The position numbers and the translations under genes are program-made. From assembly GCF_003351025.1 (NCBI RefSeq), contig NZ_QPCG01000003.1, positions 326,355 to 390,354 on the forward strand: 64,000 bases of DNA. The letters run 5' to 3'. Positions 53,812 to 62,727 of the stretch are shown here, in pieces (the stretch's first letter is position 1; each line of letters begins with the position of its first letter). A model generated the notes under the pieces. The model was not told where the DNA came from. It searched no databases and saw nothing but the letters and a program-made list of their open reading frames with translations. The DNA comes from Mucilaginibacter endophyticus. GTDB lineage: Bacteria; Bacteroidota; Bacteroidia; Sphingobacteriales; Sphingobacteriaceae.

Positions 53812-54477
53812 TTACTGCTTCGTAGCCTGCCGCTCCTTGATACGCTTTTGCCATTCTTCACCCTCCTTTTTCATATCATAGCCTTGTGCCGATAAGTAAT
53901 TATTAATGCGGCCCTTAAACTTGCCAAACCAGGCATGTTTTTTCTCTGATGATTCGGCGTCGATAGCGTTTTCCCTTGCTTCCAGCAGCCAGCCTTTTAT
54001 CTTACTTTTTTGCTCTTCAGTAAGGTTCGGGATTTCGTCCTGATAAGCAGTGTAGGTGATTGGGTAAATACGGTAGGTCATGCCGTCCTTTATCTTATCA
54101 AGCTCGTCGGCGGTTAACACATTATTTAGCTTACTGATGTATGCTGTGTGCAAAACTTTAACCTGTTTTACCACATCAGTATCTATAAGGGCTATTTTGG
54201 CATTAGCACCGTTTTTGTCATCGGGCATTTGCGCTTTAATATCGTTTACCTTGGTTTTGCGGGCTTCGTAAACTGTGTTTAAATCGTTGTATTGTGCAAC
54301 CACAATATCACGCACTTTCTTAAATTTTACAGAATCTGTAATGCCTGCTCCGGTGACAATTTTGTTTGAGCGCTCGGTTATTACCTTAATGTAGTTGTTA
54401 TCGGCAGTTGACTGCGCAAAAGCGGCATTGTATGCAGCTGATAATAACAATATGGCTATGTATTTAAAGTGCTTCAT
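53812..54477 (-). CDS. DUF3826 exported protein, promoter-proximal
   Basis: A 221-aa secreted helical protein (signal peptide YNAAFAQ). It shares pattern with the protein at 31524: LTADELDKIKDGMTYRIYPITYTAYQDEIPNLTEEQKSKIKGWL matches the central segment of the other, and both end in charged Lys-rich tails. It lies 107 bp upstream of susC in the same direction and is probably first in the transcript. DUF3826 has no assigned function. Having one copy at the head and one in the middle of the locus suggests a structural or accessory role rather than a catalytic step. Confidence 0.78.
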   Translation of the reverse strand: MKHFKYIAILLLSAAYNAAFAQSTADNNYIKVITERSNKIVTGAGITDSVKFKKVRDIVVAQYNDLNTVYEARKTKVNDIKAQMPDDKNGANAKIALIDTDVVKQVKVLHTAYISKLNNVLTADELDKIKDGMTYRIYPITYTAYQDEIPNLTEEQKSKIKGWLLEARENAIDAESSEKKHAWFGKFKGRINNYLSAQGYDMKKEGEEWQKRIKERQATKQ

Positions 54478-54914
54478 GGTTGTTTTAATTGGTTAAATTA
54501 TTATACAGCTTATTATAAAAGCCTCTCAAAATTTTATAGAATACTGCCGTTTTTCAATGCAATTAATTGTTTATATCACAATTAATTAAATATTAAAATC
54601 TTGTCAGTTCTAAAAGCCTGATAAAAAGTATAATTAATTTTATTGGTTTATATTTCCTGGTATCCTGCAGCCTGATTTACAAGTTGCTTTAACAAATATC
54701 ACGTGTTAGGCTGTGCGTTTCCTATTTGTATTTATCTATTTATTATACAATCTTACCATAACCCATTTTTCCTATAAAGCTAAATTTTTGTCAAAAGAAA
54801 ATTACATTGCTGCAAATAGGGTTTAATTAAAAATTGCTACTTTTAAAAATATAAACCGAAGCGGCGCATACCTAATCGCCTGCCGATCTGCTAACCTTTA
54901 TTGATTTTTACAAA
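54478..54914. other. 437-bp AT-rich divergent regulatory region
   Basis: Separates the minus-strand locus from the plus-strand AraC regulator, so it should hold both promoters and possibly the AraC operator. It is strongly AT-rich with runs such as AATTAATTAAATATTAAAATC (shown in part). No clear -33/-7 pair, riboswitch or coding frame was identified by eye. No repeat element is present, unlike the other large gaps. Confidence 0.45.
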
Positions 54915-55808
54915 ATGAAGCCCCATTTTCTCAAGGTTGCGGTAAAACCGCAAAATTCATTCAGTATCAGGCATGATATTTTGCCCACCTTCAGGGGTAT
55001 CTGGCATTATCATCCTGAGCTTGAATTGCACTACGTAATAAAGGGCGAAGGGGTTAGGTTTATCGGTGATAATATCAGCAATTTTTCGCCAGGCGAAATT
55101 ACTTTACTTGGTGAGGCCCTGCCGCACTGCTGGCGCTGCAAGGACGAATATTTTTTGCCCGATTCGGGATTGAATGTTGAGGTGATCGTGATTCATTTTT
55201 TACCCGACTGCCTTGGCCGTTACTTGTTAAATTTACCCGAAGCATACATGCTGCCCAAGCTTTTTGAAAAAGCTAAAAGCGGTATGGTAATCAAGGGCGA
55301 AGCAAAAACCGAACTGGCCAAACTGATGCGCCAGGCTGTTGAAGCAACCAATCTCGACAGGATCATTATCCTGTTATCGATATTGAAAGTGCTTGCCGAA
55401 AATGAAGAATTTGAACCGATAACACTATCCCACAGCGACTTTCACCAATCAAACGAATCGGATACCATCCGCCTCAATAAGGTTTGTTCCTACACACTGG
55501 CCAATTATAAGCAGGAGATCAGCCTGGAGAAAATAGCGGCCATCGGCAACCTTAGTGTTACCTCGTTCTGTCGTTATTTTAAGCTGATGACCAAGAAAAC
55601 TTATTTTGATTTTTTAACTGAGATCAGGATCAGTCATGCCTGCCGCTTTTTGATTGAGGACAAGCTACCTACCGAGGTTTTGTGTTTTGAATGCGGTTAC
55701 AACAATATCTCCAACTTTTACCGGCATTTTAAAAGGGTTACCGGGATGACACCACTTGAGTATAAACGCCGTTATATCAAAGGGCAAAAGCAGGCAGTTT
55801 CCGCTTGA
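54915..55808 (+). CDS. AraC-family transcriptional regulator
   Basis: A 297-aa cytoplasmic DNA-binding protein. The N-terminal 110 residues are a cupin-like sensing domain (WHYHPELELHYVIKGEG, then FSPGEITLLG). The last 100 residues form two helix-turn-helix units: ISLEKIAAIGNLSVTSFCRYFK and the family signature ending GYNNISNFYRHFKRVTGMTPLEY. It is divergent from the DUF3826-susC operon and is the only transcription factor in the window, so it is the natural candidate for its control. The more usual hybrid two-component sensor or sigma/anti-sigma pair is absent. The ligand would be an imported mono- or disaccharide. Confidence 0.92.
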   Translation: MKPHFLKVAVKPQNSFSIRHDILPTFRGIWHYHPELELHYVIKGEGVRFIGDNISNFSPGEITLLGEALPHCWRCKDEYFLPDSGLNVEVIVIHFLPDCLGRYLLNLPEAYMLPKLFEKAKSGMVIKGEAKTELAKLMRQAVEATNLDRIIILLSILKVLAENEEFEPITLSHSDFHQSNESDTIRLNKVCSYTLANYKQEISLEKIAAIGNLSVTSFCRYFKLMTKKTYFDFLTEIRISHACRFLIEDKLPTEVLCFECGYNNISNFYRHFKRVTGMTPLEYKRRYIKGQKQAVSA

Positions 55809-55894
55809 TTGACTTAAGTATTAAGCCGTTAGTCCGAAATATTAAGTAAGAAGAAGCTGTTAATGAGGGGAATGCTATTTGTAGGTTAAAAAAC

Positions 55895-56030
55895 TTCATT
55901 GCCGTTGGTTTTAACCAACGGAATAATTAAGCAGCAATAAGAGGGCTTCAGCCAAAATCCGCTTGTTCAATTGGGCTAAAGCCAAGATTTTTCTATTTTT
56001 TTACCGTTGGTTAAAACCAACGGCAATGAA
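55895..56030. repeat. Nested palindromic element, CCGTTGGTTTTAACCAACGG family, copy 2
   Basis: Arms 55895-55921 and 56004-56030 are perfect 27-bp inverted copies and match the arms at 46796-46928. An inner pair (GGGCTTCAGCC near 55943; GGGCTAAAGCC near 55973) is present again. The element lies between the convergent ends of the AraC gene and the aldolase gene. Confidence 0.88.
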
Positions 56031-56066
56031 TATCTTTTTTAAACAGCCCTTATTTTCAACTTAAGA

Positions 56067-56993
56067 CTAATATATACCTATCTCGCTTTGCAACATTGTA
56101 TAATTGCTATGCAGATCTTCGATCTTATTGCGGATAGCGGGTGAAAAATAACCAACATCGCGCCGGGTGATAGTTGATATTTTCAGACCGCGTTTGGTAA
56201 GATAATATTTTGCAATAACCGGGTAAACATTGTGCATTACATCCATGTTTTCGGTTAAAAACTCCTGCACCATGGCAACCTCGTGCCGGCGCGATGCATC
56301 GGCGTAATGATCACATAACCAAACAATAAGCTCCGGGAAGAAATTCCCCTGAATACATGACAATCCCGCCGAACCGGCTTTCAGCGATTCAACAGCATGA
56401 ACCATGTAAGCATCATACAAACCAAAGGCCGGGTTAATTTTGCTTGCCTCCAGTTTCTGTTTTACCGTATCCAGGTTCAGGCAGGTATCCTTATGATATA
56501 TTATCCTGCCGGTCGCCGCGAAATGATGAAGCTGCTCCGCCGATAATAACCTTTTGTAAGGCACCGGGCATTCATAGAAACCTAAAGGAATATTTTTGGT
56601 TTGATCAAACAGATCAAATACGCGGTCATTAAATACTGCATCGGGTTCATTCGCATCGGCCAGTAAACTTGTAATGACAATTACGGCCGAAGTGCCTGTA
56701 TCATAAACTCTTTTCACAAAATCGGCTTGCTTTTCAACCGGGCCGCCAAAGGTACCAGTGGCAACTACGGGCACAGCGCCATCAACAGTTTCAACCACGT
56801 GCCTGATAATGGCCAACCGCTCTTCCCCGCTCAGTTCAAACATTTCGCTTGAGAGGCAATTGGCAAACACACCGGCAGCACCCGCGCGCAAATACATTTC
56901 GGTAAGGCGAGTCAGAGCTATATAATCAACCGCGCCGTTATCTTTAAAAGGCGTTAGCATTACCGGGATAAAACCCTTTTTTGATTGTTCCAT
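56067..56993 (-). CDS. Divergent DapA/NanA-family aldolase
   Basis: A 308-aa TIM-barrel lyase. Schiff-base Lys168 (YHKDT) and Tyr140 (GFYECP) are present. The usual GTTGE loop is replaced by NCLSSE at 45-50 and YNIP by YECP, so the substrate must differ from that of the 2842 aldolase. It lies 10 bp after an SSS symporter gene, together forming an import-and-cleave pair. In an RG-II context, Kdo cleaved to pyruvate and D-arabinose is a reasonable guess. Other keto-deoxy acids fit equally. Confidence 0.87.
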   Translation of the reverse strand: MEQSKKGFIPVMLTPFKDNGAVDYIALTRLTEMYLRAGAAGVFANCLSSEMFELSGEERLAIIRHVVETVDGAVPVVATGTFGGPVEKQADFVKRVYDTGTSAVIVITSLLADANEPDAVFNDRVFDLFDQTKNIPLGFYECPVPYKRLLSAEQLHHFAATGRIIYHKDTCLNLDTVKQKLEASKINPAFGLYDAYMVHAVESLKAGSAGLSCIQGNFFPELIVWLCDHYADASRRHEVAMVQEFLTENMDVMHNVYPVIAKYYLTKRGLKISTITRRDVGYFSPAIRNKIEDLHSNYTMLQSEIGIY

Positions 56994-57003
56994 TTGATGA
57001 TGA

Positions 57004-58560
57004 TTAAACTGTTAACTGCCTGGTTTTGGTCAAAAATATTCCTGTTAAAAAGATAGCGAGGGTGCCCGCAACAATGATCATGTTGGTATTAAGCGTACTG
57101 CGAAGAGCGGCATATTGTTCCGGAATGAGCGATGGAAAAGTAAGCCAAAGGATTACCAAAACACCAATAACACTGGCGATAATGGCTTCATGGTTACGGG
57201 TTTGCCTGCTGATAATGCCCAGTAAAAACAAACCCAGCATACCCGCGGCAAAAATGCCCGAAAGCTGCCACCACAAATCAAGGATACTCTTTACCCCTAT
57301 CATGGCTATCCCGGCCGCCATACCCGCAAACCCAAATAGCACGGTGCCTATGTGCAGGGCGTTCAGCGTATTTTTATCATTCAGCTGTGGCTTAAAATAT
57401 CTTTTGTAGATATCGATAGTAAAAACAGTAGCTGACGCGTTCATGCCCGAACTGATGGTGCTCATAGCTGCCGATAAAATAGCGGCAACAATAACGCCAA
57501 CCAATCCGGCGGGGATTTTGGTAACCATAAAATGCGGCATGATCTTATCACCATAATCAGCAGGCGTAAGTTTGCTCATAAATGCCGAAACCTCATTTGC
57601 CGAAGCCGTTGCAGGCAGGCGCTCAATGGCTACCTGGTGTTTAAGGCTAAGGATCAGATCCGGGTGCTGACTGTAGTAAGCATATAAGCATGAGCCTATT
57701 ACAAAAAACAGGAAAGACGCAGGTACATAAATACCAACGCAAAGCCAAACCGATTTGGCCGCCTGCTTGGTAGATGTTGCCGCATGATAACGCTGAATAT
57801 AATTTTGATCCATCCCGAAGTTGTTGAGATTGATGAAGAAGCCATAGAACAGGATCACCCAAAATGTCGGCTCGGTGAGGTTAAGCGAAAAACTGCCAAG
57901 ACTAAATTTATGATCGGCTTTGCCAATTTCTACGATCTTATCAAAGCCGCCTGGAATGCTGCTTACCACCAGGTAAATGATCAGCAAAGCCCCTAAAGTT
58001 TTAATGATAGCTTGTACCACCTCCGTCCAGATCACGGCTTTAATCCCACCTGATACGGTATACAAGATGATGGAGATGCCCATAACAACCATGATCGTTT
58101 TCATGGAGAGCCCTGTAAGCGCCTGCAGGCTCAATGCTATACCAAAAAATACCGACCCCATGCGGGCTATCTGCGTAAGCAAAAAACATATAACCGCGTA
58201 AACCCTTGCCCAGGGACCAAAGCGTTTTTCGAAATGTGTATAGGCCGAAATATTGCCGGTGTTACGATAAAATGGTATAAAATACTTAACCGCTATCCAT
58301 GCTGCAAAAGGCATAGACAAGCTAAATACAAAAGCATTCCAGTTGCCTCCGTAAGCCTTGCCCGGTACGCCTAAAAAGGTGTTACTGCTTAAAAAAGTGG
58401 CATAAATGGATAAACCGATAGCCCAGCCAGGTATTAAACCTGAAGCGACGGTGAACTGCTCAGCATTTTTATTTTTACGCGAAAAATAAAAACCAACCAG
58501 TACCATAGCTATAAGGTAAATACCTATAATCACGAAATCTAACACGGGCAACACTTTCAT
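57004..58560 (-). CDS. Sodium:solute symporter paired with the divergent aldolase
   Basis: A 518-aa SSS-family transporter with many membrane segments, beginning VLPVLDFVIIGIYLIAMVLVG. Its pattern (SRKNKNAEQFTVASG, SSNTFLGVPGKAYGG, DQNYIQRY) is closer to the symporter at 5978 than to the one at 22475. It is 10 bp upstream of the aldolase gene on the same strand. Import of a 2-keto-3-deoxy sugar acid is inferred from that pairing. Confidence 0.9.
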   Translation of the reverse strand: MKVLPVLDFVIIGIYLIAMVLVGFYFSRKNKNAEQFTVASGLIPGWAIGLSIYATFLSSNTFLGVPGKAYGGNWNAFVFSLSMPFAAWIAVKYFIPFYRNTGNISAYTHFEKRFGPWARVYAVICFLLTQIARMGSVFFGIALSLQALTGLSMKTIMVVMGISIILYTVSGGIKAVIWTEVVQAIIKTLGALLIIYLVVSSIPGGFDKIVEIGKADHKFSLGSFSLNLTEPTFWVILFYGFFINLNNFGMDQNYIQRYHAATSTKQAAKSVWLCVGIYVPASFLFFVIGSCLYAYYSQHPDLILSLKHQVAIERLPATASANEVSAFMSKLTPADYGDKIMPHFMVTKIPAGLVGVIVAAILSAAMSTISSGMNASATVFTIDIYKRYFKPQLNDKNTLNALHIGTVLFGFAGMAAGIAMIGVKSILDLWWQLSGIFAAGMLGLFLLGIISRQTRNHEAIIASVIGVLVILWLTFPSLIPEQYAALRSTLNTNMIIVAGTLAIFLTGIFLTKTRQLTV

Positions 58561-58725
58561 GCGTTAATCGGGTAGTACGGTAAAAATTAGTATTGTGGTT
58601 TAAAATTGTATAACAAATTTAACAACCCACAGTTAAGCTTTACTGTAATATTTTCTCCTGCTATTGTAGGATATTATCAGCAACGGAAATAAATAAGTAC
58701 CCTCGGCTGACTGGAAGTTTTAAAA

Positions 58726-58835
58726 ATTCCCCTCTTGAGAGGGGGCGCGTAGGAACGTGTGGTAGCAGGGGTGTGTTTCTGCTATGTACCTATCAATGCA
58801 GAAACACACCCCTCCGCCCCTCTCAAGAGGGGAAT
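58726..58835. repeat. Nested palindromic element, CCCCTCTTGAGAGGGG family, copy 2
   Basis: Outer arms 58726-58744 and 58817-58835 are perfect 19-bp inverted copies. The inner arms 58768-58782 and 58798-58812 (GGGGTGTGTTTCTGC and complement) are perfect over 15 bp. It is the same family as 43457-43566. It accounts for a third of the 323-bp gap 58561-58883. A partial AACGGCAATGAA just after it (about 58861) looks like a remnant of the 46796 family. Nothing else is recognised in the gap. Confidence 0.88.
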
Positions 58836-58883
58836 CACACAATCCTGCCCTTTTTTCGTTAACGGCAATGAATAAATAACTGC

Positions 58884-61283
58884 TTAACGCTTGGCTTGAA
58901 TAACTAATCTGGCCGGCTGTAACCCATCGGCATTAGCACTAACAGTAATCTTACCAGCGACAGATTTAGATTGAATAATTGCCAATCCCAAGCCGTTAAA
59001 CAAATGGTGCTGATCAGATACAAACGGATCCAGATCTGTTTGTGAACCATTATCCACTCCTTTCAAAATCCCTTGCCCCGTTACTTTAAACTTTACCAGT
59101 TGATTAGCATCGGGCACGGGCACATTATTTTTATCCAGAACGGATACTGTTATATATGACAGGTCTTTACTATCGGCGTTAATCTTATCCCTGTCTGCCT
59201 TAAGCTGTATTTTATAGGGCTCGCCTGCTGTAACTACCTGCGTGGTCATAACCACCTCGCCATTGCGTCGCGATACGGCTTTTAATACTCCCGGCTCATA
59301 TTTAACGCGCCACATCACATGCAGGTCATCGCCGGTTTTCTTCCTCACACCTATCGACTTGCCGTTTAAAAATGCTTCTACTTCGTCGGCATTGTTATAA
59401 TAGGCCCAAACATCTATCGTCTGTCCGGGTTTCCAGTTCCAATGCGGTAACAGGTGTAAAACAGGCTTGGTTGTCCACTCGCTTTGGTACATGTAATAGA
59501 CATCTTTTGGGAAACCAGCCAGATCAACAATGCCAAAATATGAGCTGCGGGCAGGCCATAGGTATGGGGTGGGCTCGCCAATGTAATCAAAACCTGTCCA
59601 CACAAAAAAGCCGGAGAGGAAATCATGTTTTTTGATGATCTTCCAGGTTTCCTCGTGCGTTGAACCCCAATAGGCCGAAACATTATCGTAAGATGATACC
59701 GTAAAATCCGCATTACCATCTTTCAAAGGAGTTTTACCATCTTTTGGCCAGCGCCTGATACTATCCGAGGGCATATCATAATGCCCCCTTGTTGCCAGGG
59801 CCGACATATTTTCGGTGCCGATAAACTTTTGCCCGGGATAGTTTTTCTGAAAATCAGCATATACTTCCTGGTGGTAGTTTAAGCCAACCAGATCAAGCGC
59901 GCCCGACTGATAAATAAAATTCTTTTTAGGGTCGGCATCACTCAAGGCCGATGTAACCGGCCTGGTATTATCCAACTGCTTTACAATTTTAACCAGCTCG
60001 CGGCCTATGCTCACGCCGGTACTATCAAACTGTTCCCTGATTTCATTACCAATACTCCAGGCAAAAACGGAGGGGTGGTTACGGTCCCGCAAAACCTGGT
60101 CTTGCAAATCCTTTACATGCCATTCATCCCAGTCCTCATGATAATCATGCTTACTCTTTTTCTTCTTCCACATATCAAAAGATTCATCCATCACCAGGAA
60201 GCCCATTTTATCGCACAGGTCGAGCAATTCGGGTGCAGGCGGATTGTGTGAGGTACGGATAGCATTGCAACCCATTTCTTTTAAGAGCTGCAATTGCCGC
60301 TCTATAGCACGTGTATTAACAGCCGTGCCCAAAGCCCCCTGATCATGATGCAGACAAACACCAAGAATCTTCATTGGCTCACCATTTAAGCTGAAACCTT
60401 TGTCAGCATCAAAGTTAAAATACCTGATGCCTGTGGTAGTGGTATAATCATCAATCACTTTATCGCCAGCTATCAACTGCAATTTTACCTTGTACAGGTA
60501 AGGACGTTTTACCGACCATAGCTGAGGATTGCTTACCCTAATATTTTGCTGAATTACGGTATCTGTTATTGGTATTATGACAGATCCAACAACCTTAGCT
60601 TGATCATCTAAAATCGAGGCTTTAAGCTTATACTTTGAGTTAATGGAACCCGGCAAAACCGTGCGAATATTGATCTCCGCCTTTTGAGGATTAACCTGTG
60701 GCGTAGTTATAAACGACGACCATTGCGGCAGGTGAATCTTGTTAACGGTTATTAGCCATACATTCCTGTAAATACCCGAACCGGTGTACCAGCGCGAATT
60801 AGGCTGATCACTATTATCAACCCTTACCGCAATAACATTTTGTTGTGTGCCGAATTGGAGGTAAGGCGTTAAATCATACCTGAATGAGATATAACCGTTA
60901 GGTCGTTTACCTAAATAATGGCCATTGATCCAAACTTCGCTGTTATGAAAAACACCGTCAAAATCAATCAAAATAGTTTTAGCTTTTGATGATGCCGGGA
61001 TGAGAAAATTTTTACGATACCAGCCAATACCGGCAGGTAATCCGCCTTCGGCCTGCGTGGTGGGATTTTTACTATCGAATTTACCCTCGATGCTCCAATC
61101 ATGCGGAAGGTCAAGTTTTCGCCAGCGGCTATCATCATATTTTATCGCGTTAGCAGTGGAGTCGTTACCCAAAAAGAACTTCCACCCTGCGTTAAAACTT
61201 GTTGTTTTGCGTACGTTTTGGGCAGATGCAAAACCGGCCGCGAAAAGTACCAAATACAGCGTATATAGATAAGGCAGCCTCAT
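58884..61283 (-). CDS. GH2 glycosidase with DUF4982-type C-terminus
   Basis: A 799-aa exported enzyme (signal peptide GFASAQ). Jelly roll (LPHDWSIEG, GVFHNSEVWINGHYLG) and Ig-like domains precede a TIM barrel with CNAIRTSHNPP and the acid/base Glu in SIGNEIREQ; the nucleophile Glu is in GTENMSA. From about residue 600 come DUF4982-like and Ig-like domains (VEAFLNGKSIG). Related enzymes are beta-galactosidases or beta-glucuronidases. It lies in the second cluster, one base after the next gene in transcription order. Confidence 0.92.
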   Translation of the reverse strand: MRLPYLYTLYLVLFAAGFASAQNVRKTTSFNAGWKFFLGNDSTANAIKYDDSRWRKLDLPHDWSIEGKFDSKNPTTQAEGGLPAGIGWYRKNFLIPASSKAKTILIDFDGVFHNSEVWINGHYLGKRPNGYISFRYDLTPYLQFGTQQNVIAVRVDNSDQPNSRWYTGSGIYRNVWLITVNKIHLPQWSSFITTPQVNPQKAEINIRTVLPGSINSKYKLKASILDDQAKVVGSVIIPITDTVIQQNIRVSNPQLWSVKRPYLYKVKLQLIAGDKVIDDYTTTTGIRYFNFDADKGFSLNGEPMKILGVCLHHDQGALGTAVNTRAIERQLQLLKEMGCNAIRTSHNPPAPELLDLCDKMGFLVMDESFDMWKKKKSKHDYHEDWDEWHVKDLQDQVLRDRNHPSVFAWSIGNEIREQFDSTGVSIGRELVKIVKQLDNTRPVTSALSDADPKKNFIYQSGALDLVGLNYHQEVYADFQKNYPGQKFIGTENMSALATRGHYDMPSDSIRRWPKDGKTPLKDGNADFTVSSYDNVSAYWGSTHEETWKIIKKHDFLSGFFVWTGFDYIGEPTPYLWPARSSYFGIVDLAGFPKDVYYMYQSEWTTKPVLHLLPHWNWKPGQTIDVWAYYNNADEVEAFLNGKSIGVRKKTGDDLHVMWRVKYEPGVLKAVSRRNGEVVMTTQVVTAGEPYKIQLKADRDKINADSKDLSYITVSVLDKNNVPVPDANQLVKFKVTGQGILKGVDNGSQTDLDPFVSDQHHLFNGLGLAIIQSKSVAGKITVSANADGLQPARLVIQAKR

Positions 61284-62405
61284 TTATTTCGATTTGCTTT
61301 TCTTAACAGGCGGTGCAACAAAGTTGAGTTCGCTTTTACCCAGATCTTTTGACACAGCAACGGCTATGCCTCGCTGATCCGCTTTGTTTACGGCGCAATA
61401 AAAGTGATAAACCACACCTTTATACTTCACCACACATGATTTATGGGCAAACATATTATCATAAGGTTCGGACGATTGGATGAGCTTCTCCCCTGTCCAG
61501 TCTGTCCAGTGCACCAGGTCGTACGAGCAGGCAAAGCGGTTAAATACGCCCGAGTCACCGGTTTTCCAAAAAGCTCCGAAATAGAACATTACATACACAT
61601 TTCCTATTTGCTGGATATATGGATCACCCGTGATACCGTCGCCATGATTCAATACAGGGTCTTTGCCAAAACGTTTCCAGTGCAGCATATCGTCTGATAC
61701 AGCCATGCCAATCCGCTCGGCACCACGTTTTTTATTTACGCTGTCGCCATTGGCATTGTAATACATAATGAATGGGTGACCTGTCAGCTTCTTTTTATCC
61801 CAGATCACAGTTTGTTTGTATTGCGTATGGTTATCCCACCAGCTTACATCTTTATCAATGCTCGATAATACAGGATGGTCTAAGCCCTGCCACTCATGTA
61901 CCGTACCCGGATCTTGCTCGGTAGAAGCTACACTTATGGACAACAAACCTTTCTCGTACCCCTTGCTTTGCCCACCGAAATACGATAGCCAGTACTTACC
62001 ATTGTACTGCTGCAATTTGTACGAGCCGCCCCATTTATAATCCTGCAGACCTACATAACCAGCCTTTTGGTTATTATCCCATTTGGTGGTATCGTCCGAA
62101 AACGACAGGATGCGGCCGCGGGTTTTCCAGTGCAGCAGGTCCTTACTATCAGCCAGCCAGGTTTCATAACCCCTGCCATTGAAAATGATATAGCTCATGT
62201 ACCAACTATCGCCCTGGCGAAAAACGGTAGGGCAATCGGCCTTTTGACTATTATCTTCCGGCGCTATCACCAGGCCATATTTATAGGGCGTTTTTACCTG
62301 CTCATAAATGTCTTTCATCACCTTTTCGGGTACATCCTGGGCTTGTGCCTTCTGCATTAAAAAAGCACAAACAAAGAATGCAGATGATTTGAAAATGTGT
62401 TTCAT
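61284..62405 (-). CDS. Exported GH43/GH130-like five-bladed propeller
   Basis: A 373-aa exported protein. The ATG at 62405 gives a signal peptide (MKHIFKSSAFF ... AQAQ); an earlier in-frame start would only add a poor leader. Propeller blades show the GH43/GH130-type pattern: ADCPTVFRQGDSWYMSYI, VGLQDYKWGGSYKL, GDPYIQQIGNVYVMFY and CVVKYKGVVYHFYC. The exact family was not assigned. It abuts the GH2 gene (stop and start adjacent), so the two probably act on the same oligosaccharide. Confidence 0.8.
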   Translation of the reverse strand: MKHIFKSSAFFVCAFLMQKAQAQDVPEKVMKDIYEQVKTPYKYGLVIAPEDNSQKADCPTVFRQGDSWYMSYIIFNGRGYETWLADSKDLLHWKTRGRILSFSDDTTKWDNNQKAGYVGLQDYKWGGSYKLQQYNGKYWLSYFGGQSKGYEKGLLSISVASTEQDPGTVHEWQGLDHPVLSSIDKDVSWWDNHTQYKQTVIWDKKKLTGHPFIMYYNANGDSVNKKRGAERIGMAVSDDMLHWKRFGKDPVLNHGDGITGDPYIQQIGNVYVMFYFGAFWKTGDSGVFNRFACSYDLVHWTDWTGEKLIQSSEPYDNMFAHKSCVVKYKGVVYHFYCAVNKADQRGIAVAVSKDLGKSELNFVAPPVKKSKSK

Positions 62406-62487
62406 ATTGTGTTTTACATAAAGTCTATTAATTAATTTCACATACAACCATCACCCCAAACTGATAATCAATTCATTAGATTTCAGA

Positions 62488-62684
62488 GAAATCGCTTTTA
62501 AAATCTGTAGTAGACAGAAGGCACCTACGGAGCCAATCCTCTTCGATTTTCATTTCTACAAACATGTTACTCCTCCGGAGTTTAAAAAAGTATATAATTA
62601 TAACTCCGTAGGAGTAACATGTTTATAGCAAAACCAACAGATATGTATTGGCTCCGTAGGTGCCTCCTGTTTAAAAGCGATTTC
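62488..62684. repeat. Large (197-bp) nested inverted repeat, GGCACCTACGGAGCC family
   Basis: Three nested arm pairs: 62488-62502 with 62670-62684 (GAAATCGCTTTTAAA, perfect 15 bp); about 62514-62536 with 62647-62670 (built on GGCACCTACGGAGCCAAT); and inner CATGTTACTCC (near 62563) with GGAGTAACATG (near 62611). It fills most of the 322-bp gap 62406-62727; the remainder shows nothing recognisable. This is the longest palindromic element in the window. Confidence 0.85.
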
Positions 62685-62727
62685 CCTGTTTCAGCTTTAT
62701 GCGTTTGGCCTTTAGCTTTTATATATT

